Positions 33,001 to 43,847 of a DNA stretch of 64,000 nt are shown here, one piece after another. The stretch lies in contig JAWQUS010000030.1 in NCBI GenBank assembly GCA_036365455.1, positions 4,030,001 to 4,094,000 of the forward strand, written 5' to 3'. The notes under the pieces were generated by a model. It was not told the origin of the DNA, made no database searches, and saw only the letters and a list, made by a program, of their open reading frames with translations. The translations under genes were made by a program, and so were the position numbers. Source of the DNA: Macrosoma leucophasiata (taxonomy: Eukaryota > Arthropoda > Insecta > Lepidoptera > Hedylidae). The stretch's first letter is position 1; each line of letters opens with the position of its first letter.

Positions 33001-34149
33001 AAATTGGAGGGCGCGCCCACAGACCGTTATCTCACTAGTTACAACATTGTCACTTGCGTACTTCGTTTTGCATCACCGCGGCCCTATTCTTTCTAGGGTT
33101 TAGTTTTTCTAATTCCTAAATTACATTGACAGTTTACTTAGTGATAGTAAGTTTCAAATTAATCTTTAATCTGCTACCGCTATTGGAACCACTTGGTGAC
33201 TTCATGTTGACCAAACAAATGATTGTTTTGGGAGCCCACAATAAATAATAGAAGAAATAACAAATTAATTATTTGGAATAACTGTGTGAATCCAAAAATT
33301 GTTATTGTAAATTTTTAAATAAGTGGGAAGCCACTGTAGTGCAATTGTGACGTCTAACGCCTGGTAAAACGAGAAATTTTGGACAACCCTAATAGTCGAT
33401 TATTCAAAGGAAGCAGGCTTAATGACAATAAAAGATACATTTGAAAACTTGGTGAGAACAACAGAGAACTTTTCTTCACCGGGAAACCCTAAAAACAACC
33501 CTCGATCATCCATCCCGTGACCTATATAAGCACAACCACGAGGCAGTTATAACTTTTAGTTAACACATAAACTGGCGCAATTTCTTTAAAGTTTCATACG
33601 GCACGGATGTCGTGACACAGTTCACTATCTTATACGGTCAAGATAGAAATCTTTAAAAGATACCACTTAGAAGGAAATATTATATTATCCACCATATTTC
33701 AATGTACCTGTATTATCTTTTAAGGATTTTTATTGAATGCTGGTTTAATTTATAATCGTGCTTCGTTGAAGCCCTTTTTGAACGTCCCAGCTTCTATAAT
33801 TGGATGCAAAATGTATAACATACACTCAGGGTTCATTATCGGTTCTCTCTTACTAAGTAAGATGGTTATTTATTGGTAAGACTCTTTTAATCTTCTTACT
33901 ATACTCGGTGATTTGTTCCCTGATTAAACGATAAAGCGGTACATTGTAAGATAGCTTGCAGATTACTTTTTACTAAGCAGCTTTTTGATAATTCGTGTCT
34001 CATTATAATTCCACCTTAGACTAAAGGAATAAAATTTGATATTGCTTTCATTTATTGTTCTTTGTTATTTTTGTATTTAAACCAATTTACATTTAACATA
34101 AAGAGTTATGTAACTACAAAGCATACTAGTAAAGAGATAAAAAATGTAC
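30056..34149. other. Long non-coding stretch without recognised repeats
   Basis: About 4 kb with no coding exon, no repeat family shared with the rest of the window and no RNA gene recognised. The longest open frame (32470-32772) has no recognisable similarity. A TATA-like TATATAAG is at 33523-33530, with CAGTT at 33544, but no gene follows it. Confidence 0.4.
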
Positions 34150-34288
34150 GTATGTATCTTCACGCCAGGTCCCTAACGGGGTAGGCAGAGAGTGTGGAGC
34201 GCCAGATATTCCGGTCCTGACACCTCCCGTTCCTCATCTACCTTCATCATTCTCTTCATAGCCGTACGCCGATTCCTAAGACTTTTGA
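34150..34288 (-). pseudogene. LINE RT C-terminal relic
   Basis: Minus-strand remnant of the same LINE tail as at 10199 and 59474, recognisable by CTTCACGCCAGGTCCC, GTAGGCAGAGAGTGTGG and CGCCGATTCCTAAGACTT in plus sense. Truncated and short. Confidence 0.7.
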
Positions 34289-34867
34289 AAAAATGTATTT
34301 TAAAATAAAGTAGAACAGATGAGAGAACTTATGTTATACATCTAAAAAGACATAATATGTATGAACAATTCTCTTAAAATTAATGACTCATGCATTCTTG
34401 AAATCTACTAACATCCTGCAGCTGGCATTACATTGTGTTTACTTGCTGTTTCCCGGTCGTATATAAAGTTGTGATGATCTCAACACACACAAATCACACA
34501 TTAGTGATGACAATGACATCACGACCCCACGACACTGACGTAAGAGTATTTGTGATATATAGCCAGCTTCTAATGTGGTAGCTGGTAGATCATTCTTTAT
34601 GATTGATCTATGAGTCTGTGACATCCATACTTGTAATATAAATATGAAAGTAACTCAAGCTGTAACTGTTGCGTGACAAACTCTGAATTGACCGTGATGA
34701 AATTTAATAACATGAACATTTGAACCAGAATAAAGGATGAAGACTTAAACGTTGTTTTCTATATGAAAATGTAAACAGCTCCATAAAAACAGGAAGCACT
34801 GTGTTATAAGGTTATTGACACTCAAAATCATTGACAATCTAGATAGATATTTCTGTCTGCTAATATT

Positions 34868-34997
34868 AAGTCTGTGTTGCACAACGATATTTGTTAAAGG
34901 TATTGTAACATTTCACATCCTTCTCTAACTTAAAGAAATCTGTTGAAGTTAGAGAAGCATGTGAAATATTACAAAGATCGTGGTGCAAACCAAGCTA
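34868..34997. mobile_element. Palindromic MITE, family D
   Basis: Left arm AAGTCTGTGTTGCACAACG and right arm GTGGTGCAAACCAAGCTAA are inverted, with inner AACATTTCACATCCTTCTCT and GAGAAGCATGTGAAATATTA arms completing a hairpin. Same family as 14112-14371. Confidence 0.75.
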
Positions 34998-35801
34998 AGT
35001 ATTCTGATAATATTTTTAATGTTGAATTAAACAACGCCTCAAAAACAACTTGCATCAAACATAAATGTTTGCTTTACATATGAATATTACTGTGTCGAAG
35101 GTTATCAAGTGTTGCGCTTTACGCTTCTGGACGTGCACAATAGATAGAAAGGTATATTATCCCCTGCCACTAGCATGAGGCGACTCAAAAAGGCATTGGG
35201 AGGTCCTAGACTTGTCTTGTAGAAGTGATCTCGGCAAACACCACGGAGAGATGCTGAAGGCCATTGTCGAGGGTAAAAATTGTGTTTTTCTTCTCAATGC
35301 AAAATAGCAGTTGCTTTTATCTAAACCAAAACTGGGAAGTAATGATCGCCCTGCGGCAGAAACCTTCCGGATTTGTCAGATTTTACTTTTAATATTTAAT
35401 AAAACCAAATGATGAACGCAGTATCTTTATTTAGGAAACAGGTCACAGGCGTTAGTTTTATTTATCATCATTTCATTGATTGATTTATGCAAAACTTATG
35501 TGGGTATTTTAATTGTATCTGTTATCTTTTTAATGAAAGCTTTATTTAATACATATGGAAGTATCTTAAATCGAATTTAAACTCTCGAAATTATATTATA
35601 CACCAAGGAGAACAGTAGTTACTGAGCGTCAAATGTAATGTGTTGCGACAGTGTTTAACTGTCAATGGATATTTGTACAATCAGACCGCAACGTCTGAAC
35701 GGACTTGGATTCGCCATGGACATCATACGTGACGCGACTGTAAATCTTTCATGTGAGTAAATTGTAACACGCAGTCCCAATGCCCAATAAATTATTCTAG
35801 A
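34998..35801. other. Non-coding, nothing recognised
   Basis: No gene or shared repeat recognised, other than short A/T-rich runs. It ends at the target duplication of a SINE-B. Confidence 0.4.
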
Positions 35802-36105
35802 AAACGCAACTTCACGCCTGTAATCTCCGAAGGGGTAGGCAGAGGTAAATGCACGCATTCAAGCATACACATGCAAACATTCACGATTCGCCGGTTACGT
35901 TTTGGCCCATGTAACAGGTGGCGAGCCTATTGACATCTCCGGGAACATTACGAAACTTCGAGGTAACTTCCAGAAAATAAAAAAATCCCAATGAAACCAG
36001 AGATAAAGCATTTTAAATCGTTATCTCTAATATCCCTCGACCCGGATCGAACCCGGGACTCCAGCGTAGTAGTAGTGGCCTGCTACCACTAGGCTACTGA
36101 GGCAG
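35802..36105 (-). mobile_element. SINE-B, full length, 10-bp target duplication
   Basis: tRNA-derived SINE on the minus strand. The head GCCTCAGTAGCCTAGTGGTAG contains a good pol III A box and CGGGTTCGATCCGGG a good B box, and the body and GGCGTGAAGTTGCG tail follow. The direct repeat TTATTCTAGA at 35792-35801 and 36106-36115 is perfect. It is the best-preserved copy of the family. The tRNA-like part is not a functional tRNA. Confidence 0.9.
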
Positions 36106-36273
36106 TTATTCTAGACAAGTATTTATATTAGTTTGTTTTTGTCGGTTGTGTTTTTATGATACATTTAACTAGGGATTGCAATTCCTATTGTGCGGAATCC
36201 GAAGATGACTGAAAATTCTAAGACGTAAACACATGGGTGTTTGATGTATACTCGATACTTGTTGTACTTACTT

Positions 36274-36572
36274 ACTGGTGGTAGAGCTCCAGTGACGGAG
36301 CTCGCGGGCGTAGGCACCACTACGCCCGCGAGCTCCTACTATATTACCTAATATACTTGCCGCTAAATGGTAGTGTTCAGCACTATAGTGTTCCAGTCAG
36401 GTGGTAATGTACGGTCCTGTAATTTCCGGCACAGAGGAATAACACCTTAGGCCTAGTGGCAACGCATCTGCATTTTGACCTCTGGTCATTGGGTGGGTGT
36501 CTATAGGCTGCAGTCACTTATTATCAATGTGAATTGCATGCTTGATTACCACTATTATTATATAAAAAAAAA
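36274..36572 (+). repeat. SINE-A with internal inverted insertion
   Basis: Full-length copy with poly-A at 36564-36572. After GGCGTAGGCACCACT it contains ACGCCCGCGAGCTCC, an inverted repeat of its own GGAGCTCGCGGGCGT. This creates a local perfect hairpin. Confidence 0.85.
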
Positions 36573-36990
36573 CTGGAACACATGTAATTACCTTTTTAAC
36601 GTAAACAACTTAACACTCAAACTTCTTTCTCCGTAGTACTCCGTACCATACCCGCACACTGACAATTCAACAAAAAGTAATAAGCACACGCACACGTTGC
36701 TTATTCATTTGTACGACAAATAAGTCGAAACAAATTGGTTACCGCAAGACAGATGTATTTAGGATAGTTCACTTCACCTGCACCTGTTATTCTGTTATGA
36801 CTACACGTATTTTCGATCTAAAGGACTGTTTGTTTGGTCGATAGACAGGAGCCATAAAGATAACTTGCCTTAGATGGTATACTGCATAACAATTATCGCC
36901 AATTATCGTCGACGTGCACTAGTTGCTATCGAATTTAATTACCAGTTGTATTTAAACATACAACTGGTAATGAATACCGATACTAGACCA
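36573..36990. other. Non-coding, nothing recognised
   Basis: No gene or known repeat. A short inverted pair (CCAGTTGTAT / ATACAACTGG) at about 36942-36970 forms a small hairpin. Confidence 0.4.
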
Positions 36991-37008
36991 ATGTCATCTT
37001 GCTTATAT

Positions 37009-37051
37009 ACAGACAGACAGACAGACGGACGGACGGACGGACGGACGGACG

Positions 37052-37089
<38 letters not shown>

Positions 37090-37091
37090 TC
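37009..37091 (+). repeat. Microsatellite (CAGA)n(CGGA)n(CAGA)n
   Basis: Pure tetranucleotide repeats: CAGA units, about seven to eight CGGA units, then CAGA units again. It sits inside a short Helitron-like element, where such CAGA tracts are a usual internal feature. Confidence 0.95.
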
Positions 37092-37143
37092 AAAATTTAT
37101 GATTGTTCAGTTTCTACCCGGACGAAGTCGTCGGCGCAGCTAG
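37092..37143 (+). mobile_element. Helitron 3' end
   Basis: Ends CGTCGGCGCAGCTAG followed by T, the CTRR|T terminus of Helitrons, after a GC-rich segment. The element further left includes the CAGA tract. Its 5' end is not resolved. Confidence 0.6.
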
Positions 37144-37295
37144 TATAAAAGTAGCCTAAGTAACTCCTTATTACAAAGCTATCTGCCAGTGAAAGTCCCG
37201 TCAAAATCAGCCGTTCCCGAGATTAGCGGGGACAAACAGACAGACAGACAAAAATTGAAAAAAAAAAAAAAATGTTTTGGTATATGTACCGTGTA

Positions 37296-37379
<84 letters not shown>

Positions 37380-37475
37380 GTATGTATACATATTATTACA
37401 TATGCATTTAGTAAAAAGCGGTTATTTTTATATTACAAACAGACACTCCAATTGTATTTATTTGTGTAGATGTTT
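37144..37475 (-). mobile_element. Helitron-like remnant, inverted, with AT microsatellite
   Basis: Read on the minus strand it matches the Helitron at 56622-56964 (ACCGCTTTTTACTAA, TTTGTCTGTCTG, GACTTTCACTGGCAGATAGC) in the same order. It then stops at the plus-strand Helitron end at 37143. A long (AT)n tract at about 37299-37382 has expanded inside it. The translated YIYI frames are microsatellite artefacts. Confidence 0.7.
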
Positions 37476-37496
37476 AGATTAAGGGTTACACAGATC

Positions 37497-37590
37497 ACGA
37501 TAGTGCTAAACTCTACCAATTTTCGGCAGATAGATAAGGTAATGCGCTGGTGCCTACGTCCTTGAGCTCAGAAACTGTAACTTAACCAGT
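37497..37590 (-). repeat. SINE-A fragment, diverged
   Basis: Carries CACGATAGTGCTAAAC, TAAGGTAATGCG and TGGTGCCTACGTCC in the minus orientation of the family. Its 3' half is absent. Confidence 0.6.
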
Positions 37591-37779
37591 AAAACATCTT
37601 ACCTACTTCTAAACTTGTACGGATACGAATTTTAAATTTACTTAAAATACTGAGTTTCTACTTACTAATAAGATAGTCAAATCATTACAGCACGATTTTA
37701 CACAACAGTGTGTTTTATTTGGCCATGCCATGTTAAAAGATCGGTGTTGCCGATAAAAGATTTGACTTAAAGACATGTT

Positions 37780-38020
37780 CTTTTTTTATGGAAGTGGCAA
37801 ACAAGCATGCATTTCACATTGATGTTAAGTGATGACTGCAGCCTATAGACACCCACACAAAGACCAAGGTCAAAATGCAGATGCGTTACCACTCCTGAGG
37901 CTTGAGGTGTTATGCCTCTGTGCCGTACATTACCATCTGACTACCATTTAGCGGCAAGAATATTAGGTAATGCGGTGGTGCATTCGCCCGCGAGCTCCGC
38001 CACTGGAGCTCTACCACCAG
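37780..38020 (-). repeat. SINE-A, slightly deleted
   Basis: Minus-strand copy with its poly-A as TTTTTTT at 37781-37787. It has a deletion of about 25 bp around the GTTCCGG block. Its 5' end is CTGGTGGTAGAGCTCCAGTG at 38020. Confidence 0.85.
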
Positions 38021-38952
38021 TAAAATAGTTCCTTCCTCAATAGGTATTTATCACATTATATATTGATAACAATTTCAGATGCAGTCTTTAGGGAATTAAT
38101 AAACCTTACTTATATTCTAGATCTGGTGAGTCACTTGACAACAATAGGCGATTTTTAGTGATACCTGAAAAAGAGTTGGCATGCGGAACAATGGGGAACA
38201 AATACGAATATTTAATGTACCTAATTATACATATATAGAAATCTTATAATAAGGCATATTCTATTGTTGTTTCGTTTCAGTGACGTCAAAGCGGAACATC
38301 ACAGAACTTTGGCCCCAAACTTGGCAATGACTAAAATATAGTCTGAAAGCTGACACCAGGGCACAAACAAAAGGCTAACTGTCAGATGCGTCATTGTTTG
38401 AGCAAATCTTCTACAGTAACACCGCGTATTACCTACTGGTATGTAAAGGAAATTGAAATTTCTTTAGCATCAGCAGTGTCATCTTAAAAACTCAAACGAT
38501 TTCGAAAATTCCTTCACCAATATTTAGGATGGAATATAAGTTTGTTAAATTAAAGTCTTTAAGTCAAGTAAAATACCGGCGAGTCTGCCATGCTCGCTAG
38601 TAAATAACATAAAAATATACCTCCAGTGCGGATTCAAGATAGCTTTTGAATCACCTGACATTTTCTTTACCATGTAATAAATAACGCCTACTTGTAATTG
38701 TAAAACTATGCTTTAACGAGATGATCGCCATCAACATGAGAAAAGCACTTATTTAAAATGTATTTCACTTCATCACCTACATGTTCTCTTCAAAAATTGT
38801 TGGCTAATGAGGTAAAGATGCGTTAAAATTAACTTTAATTAACAGGATAACATTGGAAACATGAAAAAATACTTAATAACCACATAAAAATACGTGTTGC
38901 ACTAAATTTAACAACTTAACTGGCACGTGAAAAGAAACAACCGTAAGTTGTT
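38021..38952. other. Non-coding, nothing recognised
   Basis: A+T-rich, with no coding exon and no repeat of the families seen elsewhere. Confidence 0.4.
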
Positions 38953-39366
38953 AAAGGAGATGTTTCAATTTGGGATATAGCTTGTGCATGTACCAAAAAA
39001 AGGAGAAATATATCTTGATTTCAGGAAAAATAATAATTTGTAATTTTTTGTCTCGATCGCTTTGTACGAAAATAAAATAGTTTTGAAATATTGCCATATA
39101 ATTGATATACTACAACGACATGGCGGCGTCTTGAATGACAATGTATACGTTCGTTCAAAAATCGAATCAAACGGCACGGTACTCATGAACATATAAATGG
39201 TTAAATAATAAAGGGATACGTTGACGTTTACAGAGCAGAGTACTACAGTAAATGTACCTACAGCTTTTAAGTAAAAAATATTTAAACTGAGCTAAATGCT
39301 CAACAAAAACAAAAATACTGTAAAATGCGATTATTTCAGAACGAAAAACCGCATCGATCTTGTCAT

Positions 39367-40143
39367 TAGAGATGTCGCGATGCTTTCTGATCAATTTTTG
39401 AATCGATACGAATCGAAGTGTCATAAATCGATCCACGGTCAGATCAGCGAGGGAAAAATCGATGTCCGATTAATCGATCTGTTTTTATATTTTGACCTCT
39501 TGGTATTTTTGTAGATGGGTGTAGGCTGCATTCATCACTTACATCCATGTGAACTGCATGCTGGTCTTTCACCTTCGTTGCATATAATATATCATAATAT
39601 CTATAAGTATTATGTAACACGAAGTTGTAGTAGGTATGTAATTTTTCACTGTATTTGTGTTAATTTATATCTACATTGTACTGTTTGTATCATAGAGCAA
39701 CACCAGAGGGGAGTAGCCATATGCAGGCTTTCCCATCTGTCAAAGTACAAGTCAAATGGGCCTATACCTTTCGCCTATATGTTTAAATGTTTGCGTGAAA
39801 TTGTTTCTGTATATTGTTAAAGTCAAGGTGTGAGTTTCGTAGTAATAGACGATTTTTGTAGTGTGCGTGTGTGTCACACGCATTTCTCCCCGCAAAAAAT
39901 GACAGACTGTTTTGCATCGGTAATAAACGCTATGGCTACTCCCCTCCAGTACGCCGCGGCCGGTGGCCCGTGTTGGTCTATGGTTTGTATGGTTGTTATT
40001 GAAACAAAAAGATCAAACCTCGATTCTCTAGGGTGAATTATCGATTTACTGACGTGATCTTGTACTACGGATCGATTAAAATAATCGATTCTTGCCGCGA
40101 AAAATCGATATTCCGATTAATAAACCTCAGATTGATATCCCTA
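39367..40143. mobile_element. hAT-type non-autonomous element with 8-bp target duplication
   Basis: Ends TAGAGATGTC (left) and the complement of TAGGGATATC (right). It is flanked by CTTGTCAT (39359-39366) and ATTGTCAT (40144-40151), a 7/8 match of the 8-bp length that marks hAT elements. Both subterminal zones are dense in ATCGAT words. Inside, ACCAGAGGGGAGTAGCCATA (39703-39722) and its near-complement (39931-39950) form another inverted pair, possibly a further nested MITE. No transposase frame is seen. Confidence 0.7.
39513..39575 (+). repeat. SINE-A 3' fragment
   Basis: GATGGGTGTAGGCTGCATTC through GTGAACTGCATGCTGG, diverged. Confidence 0.55.
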
Positions 40144-40338
40144 ATTGTCATGTCACCTGACATTGACAATTCAGTGTTTTAGAAACGTCAAGCATTTTTT
40201 AAATAAATGTTGTGCAAAAAATATACAAATCATTTTCAAAAAAGAATGTTCGTATTAGTTTAATGGGTTCATTTCCCTGTTACCCTTATATGCACAAGTA
40301 GTGGCCCAAGTCCCATAGAACTTTGAACCATCTCCTTT

Positions 40339-41558
40339 GGATTTGGAATTCCAACTGCAGAAGCATAATGATTTTTAATAAAGAAAAAGTATTTTAAGGC
40401 TTCATTGACTGAGCTACCTACTCAATAATGAAACGAGGCATAAACAGCAATATTGAGGAACCAGACGCTCTAGGTCCATCGATCATCTAAATGAGTTCAG
40501 CAATTTATTGAATACCTACTTTATGTATTCCAAAAATTGCAGGACTTTTTAAGATTATATTAGTAGATCAAGATTATTTAATAAGAAGCTGTGCCCGCAA
40601 CTACGTTCGCGTGGAATGGTGACTTAGGGCAGCATTTTTTTGGCTAATTAATAATTGATTAACCAAAAGTTATTTTGGTTAATTTTTGATCAAACAAAAA
40701 AGTTATTGTAACATTTCACATCCGTCTCTAACTTTAACAGATTACTAATGTGTATTTTAAGCTGCAGTGTTAACTTGCCTTCAACGTGAACAGAAAGCTT
40801 ATTTACCCCCACCATTACATGTTAAAATGTTTTGTTATAAATTCTGCTTCACTTACAACTCCATTACCCGCGAACAGCTTCAGCAGTTGAATACTATTGA
40901 AGATGATTGTGCTTTTACCTGAAACAATAAATAAAACCGTGAAAGACCGTGCTTTCATAGGTACCTACTACCTATATGTATACAATAACTTAATCCACAA
41001 CTTTCTGTGGCAAAATGAATATAATATGTGTAATATATCCATAAATCTCTCTTCGGTGATGACGCCTATCATTATGTTACATAGATGAATTTTTAATTAT
41101 GATGTCCTAGATTATTTTAAATTTTTAACACTAGGTACAAACTTAATGTAGGTATTTTTGCCTTAAATACACAACACATGAATATAATATTTACATTACT
41201 GGAGGAATTTTTTGAGCTAGGTGTATAAAGTACACAAAAACGCACAAAACGTACTCTGGACAGTAATAAATAAATCAACAGAAACACTAAAAAAATGTTC
41301 TGAAGAACCATTGTCATACACACATATACGTACGTAGGCTACGTAGTTTCTTTTAAATATGTTTACAAACGATAGCATGGTACATTGTAATGCCAAACAT
41401 CATCGTGTTCTTCAATTACGGCAATTAACAGATCGATATCGTTAATTGAGCACATTATTTTGCACGCGCTCTAGAATTCACGCCAAGCCAGGCGACGGCT
41501 ACCATCCAGCGATGAGCAATCAAAGAAATGTTTGCCATACAAAAGAAAATCAATTAAT
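40339..41558. other. Non-coding with repeat scraps
   Basis: Holds a MITE-D fragment (40691-40745), a SINE-A tail fragment (40757-40815) and a decayed Helitron 3' end (complement of GCTGTGCCCGCAACTACG at about 40588). No gene recognised. Confidence 0.5.
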
Positions 41559-41559
41559 T

Positions 41560-41690
41560 CATCATCATCACTCCATCTAAAAGACGTTTACTGCTGCACA
41601 AAAGACTTCCCCAAGAAGAAGACAATGGTTTTGTGAGTTAAAGTGGCGTGGTGATAGTTTTATCATATAATATATCGTTGTCCATCCCGC
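41560..41690 (+). repeat. Dispersed repeat E copy
   Basis: CATCATCATCACTCCATC, then AGACGTTTACTGCTGCACAA and a CATCCCGCGTTG block. It passes directly into a LINE relic. Confidence 0.6.
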
Positions 41691-41699
41691 GTTGTTGCA

Positions 41700-41985
41700 C
41701 TACGAAAAACCAGGCTCTCTATCATCTGCCTGCGAAGGATCCACGAATTTTTTGGACACATTGCACGAAAAGATGGACATAACCTTGAGCAGCTTATGGT
41801 TACTGGTAAGGTCGATGGCAGAAGGCCTAGAGGTCGTATCTCGTAGCCCAGTCTGATAGTGTGACCAGATCCGCTGTACTGTGGACACAAAGCTTCACGA
41901 CGCACTCCAAGACAGACATCAATGGAAGAATATCATCCATCACAAATTAATCTCTCATCGGGGGAATCAAGACCCTCAGTTATGA
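41700..41985 (+). pseudogene. LINE reverse-transcriptase C-terminal relic (RTE-like tail)
   Basis: First part reads IHEFFGHIARKDGHNLEQLM, then VTGKVDGRRPRGR. After a frameshift near 41840 the second part reads QIRCTVDTKLHDALQDRHQW and KNIIHHKLISHRGNQDPQL to TGA at 41983-41985. These are standard C-terminal motifs of lepidopteran LINE polymerases. The copy is inactive and 5'-truncated. Confidence 0.85.
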
Positions 41986-43204
41986 GGAGTACGACGCGAG
42001 AAGGAGGATACATTACAGATAGCAAAAAAAAGAAGGTACAGTTTGACTTGAAAAATTAACAGCAATCACAATGTTGACAACAATTTCGATAAAAACGCAC
42101 CCCCAACCCTAGAAATCTACCACCAGAAAATCATTTTGGTCGTACTTTAAACGCTCGTGTGTAGGAGCTCTTAGTTTTAAACGACTCAATAGCGATTGTT
42201 TCCGTGGCCCCAATATCTTTTTGGCATGTCTAATTCACCAACTTTCGCCTAAATCATGCTATTCGCCAATATACAACTTTCCCTGACATAAAATCTGAAT
42301 GTTAAATGGGTGTTTACAGAAAAATGCATAACACAAAGGCGTTGTAAGTGTCTTTGCATAAATTTGTACAGATCGTCACGTTAACAGTACGTTCAAAACT
42401 TAAATAGTGGCATTTAAGTTAGGAGTTAAGAGTGAAGTTGCCTGCGCCAGTCTCTTAGCTCACGATGCCAAAGAAAGGGAGTTTCAATGTTGGCCTGATT
42501 AAAGCGAACTACTGCCCCATTTTCCACGCCGCGTATCAGTCTGTACTAGTATTTCCCAAACATTGTTCTGCCATGGTCCGGTAATTTTGCACACTGCCTC
42601 TTCGTGACACACTTACTTCTTGCTTGCCAAGCTGGTTCCATAAGGTAAAAAACTGCCTGCATGATAGCCATTTTCAGTACAAAATAAAATATATATATTT
42701 AACGCTTTCTAAGGGGTAAAATGATATTATGTAGGCACTGTGATTAGTATAGCGATAGCGTTCATTAGATAACAAATTGTCGCTTTCTCATAGATGACAA
42801 AATGGAAATTTTATGATTTAAGCTAAAGCCGAAGGCCAAAGCGATAAATAAGGCGGTCGACCCGCTACATCTGCGACCACTACGTCATCGTGGCAGTCAC
42901 ACTAACCTACCTATACATTTCTTATAGGTCATTTTATTCCAGCAATATATCATCAAATATCAGTAACTTGCATGAGTATGTATGAGTATGTCCATTACTA
43001 TGTTGTAAATGATCGAGAATGAGGTGTGCACTAGCAATTAGTAACCTAATTAGAAAGCACGTGTATGCGTTTACCTAACAATCGTGCATATCTATTGAAA
43101 CAACTCCATGTGCCTGATAAAACCTAAATCAAATCTGATTCATTTCTATCGATAATTTCTGCTAATTCGGTATAAATTAGTGTCTAATTTGCGAGCATTT
43201 TTTG
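41986..43204. other. Non-coding, nothing recognised
   Basis: No coding exon or shared repeat recognised. Confidence 0.4.
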
Positions 43205-43330
43205 TCTCTACCCCAACAGGGCGATATAAGTAAGCATACGCCTACAATTCACTGGCTTTATTTGTTTTTGGTCCTATGAATTCTTTATTGGAAAAAAAAA
43301 AAACCCAATCCAGGGAGAATCCGAGACTTC
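43205..43330 (-). repeat. SINE-B remnant, strongly diverged
   Basis: CTACCCCAACAGGGCG, AAGCATACGCCTACAATTCA and CCAATCCAGGGAGAATCCGA follow the order of SINE-B on the minus strand, with many changes. Confidence 0.4.
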
Positions 43331-43479
43331 TGACCTCGAGAAAACTTAATTTCAACGAACCGAATGATTGATATTATACGCAAGAACTTCAGGAGCCCTG
43401 CAAATTATATCAGGTCTTTATAATAATTATTAATCTTTTAAACTTTACTAGTATTACAAAGAGGTTTTTTTTACTTATA

Positions 43480-43556
43480 TTACGTGAGTGTATGCGTAAA
43501 AAAAAACACTTTACATTAGTTATTAAAGTGTTTTTTTTACACTCACTGCCTTACAC
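43480..43556. repeat. Imperfect palindrome
   Basis: GTGAGTGTATGCGTAAAAAA on the left and TTTTTTTTACACTCAC on the right, with ACACTTTA / TAAAGTGT inside, form a hairpin of about 30 bp per arm. The open frame that starts here (43492-43764) is not recognisable. Confidence 0.6.
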
Positions 43557-43754
43557 TAGGTATAAGCCTGTGTCGTGGATGCCGTTGTACACATTCAACA
43601 CATACACAAACACTCAGACCCGAAACAAATATCTAATCAAACTATCATCTCACATCGCTGGACTAACCTTACAAAAGCTAATCTTCGAAAATACTGAACC
43701 AATCGTGAAAATACTTTCACAATCAGAAAGCTACACTATTCAGGAGTGCTATAG

Positions 43755-43847
43755 GCCTATATAATATAGGCATATATAATATTTTATTATGATAGCAGTA
43801 ATTCAGGTAACACATTGCACCCGTGCAAAGCCGGGGTGGTCTGCTAG
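43755..43847 (+). mobile_element. Helitron 3' end
   Basis: CACCCGTGCAAAGCCGGGGTG is a terminal hairpin (CACCC paired with GGGTG). It is followed by GTCTGCTAG and then T, the Helitron 3' terminus. The 5' end is not identified. Confidence 0.6.

Larger units (their letters stand above)
38953..40338. mobile_element. Composite MITE-like element, AAAGGAGATG ends
   Basis: Imperfect inverted ends: AAAGGAGATGTTTCAA at 38953 and the complement of AAAGGAGATGGTTCAA ending at 40338 (15 of 16 match), with a further CTTGTGCAT word inside each end. The termini resemble those of 16607-16988 and 50812-51269, but the interior differs. It contains a nested hAT-type element (39367-40143) and a SINE-A fragment (39513-39575). 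Confidence 0.6.

Noticed and set aside
35990..36102. Possible tRNA gene (good A and B boxes)
   Set aside because: The tRNA-like part is the head of a SINE with a shared body, tail and target duplication. The same head recurs at 61800-61899.
37009..37091. Regular short repeats considered as a CRISPR-like array
   Set aside because: These are pure tetranucleotide microsatellites without spacers, in a eukaryotic genome.
37179..37482. Open frames rich in Tyr-Ile
   Set aside because: They are translations of an (AT)n microsatellite and Helitron remnant.
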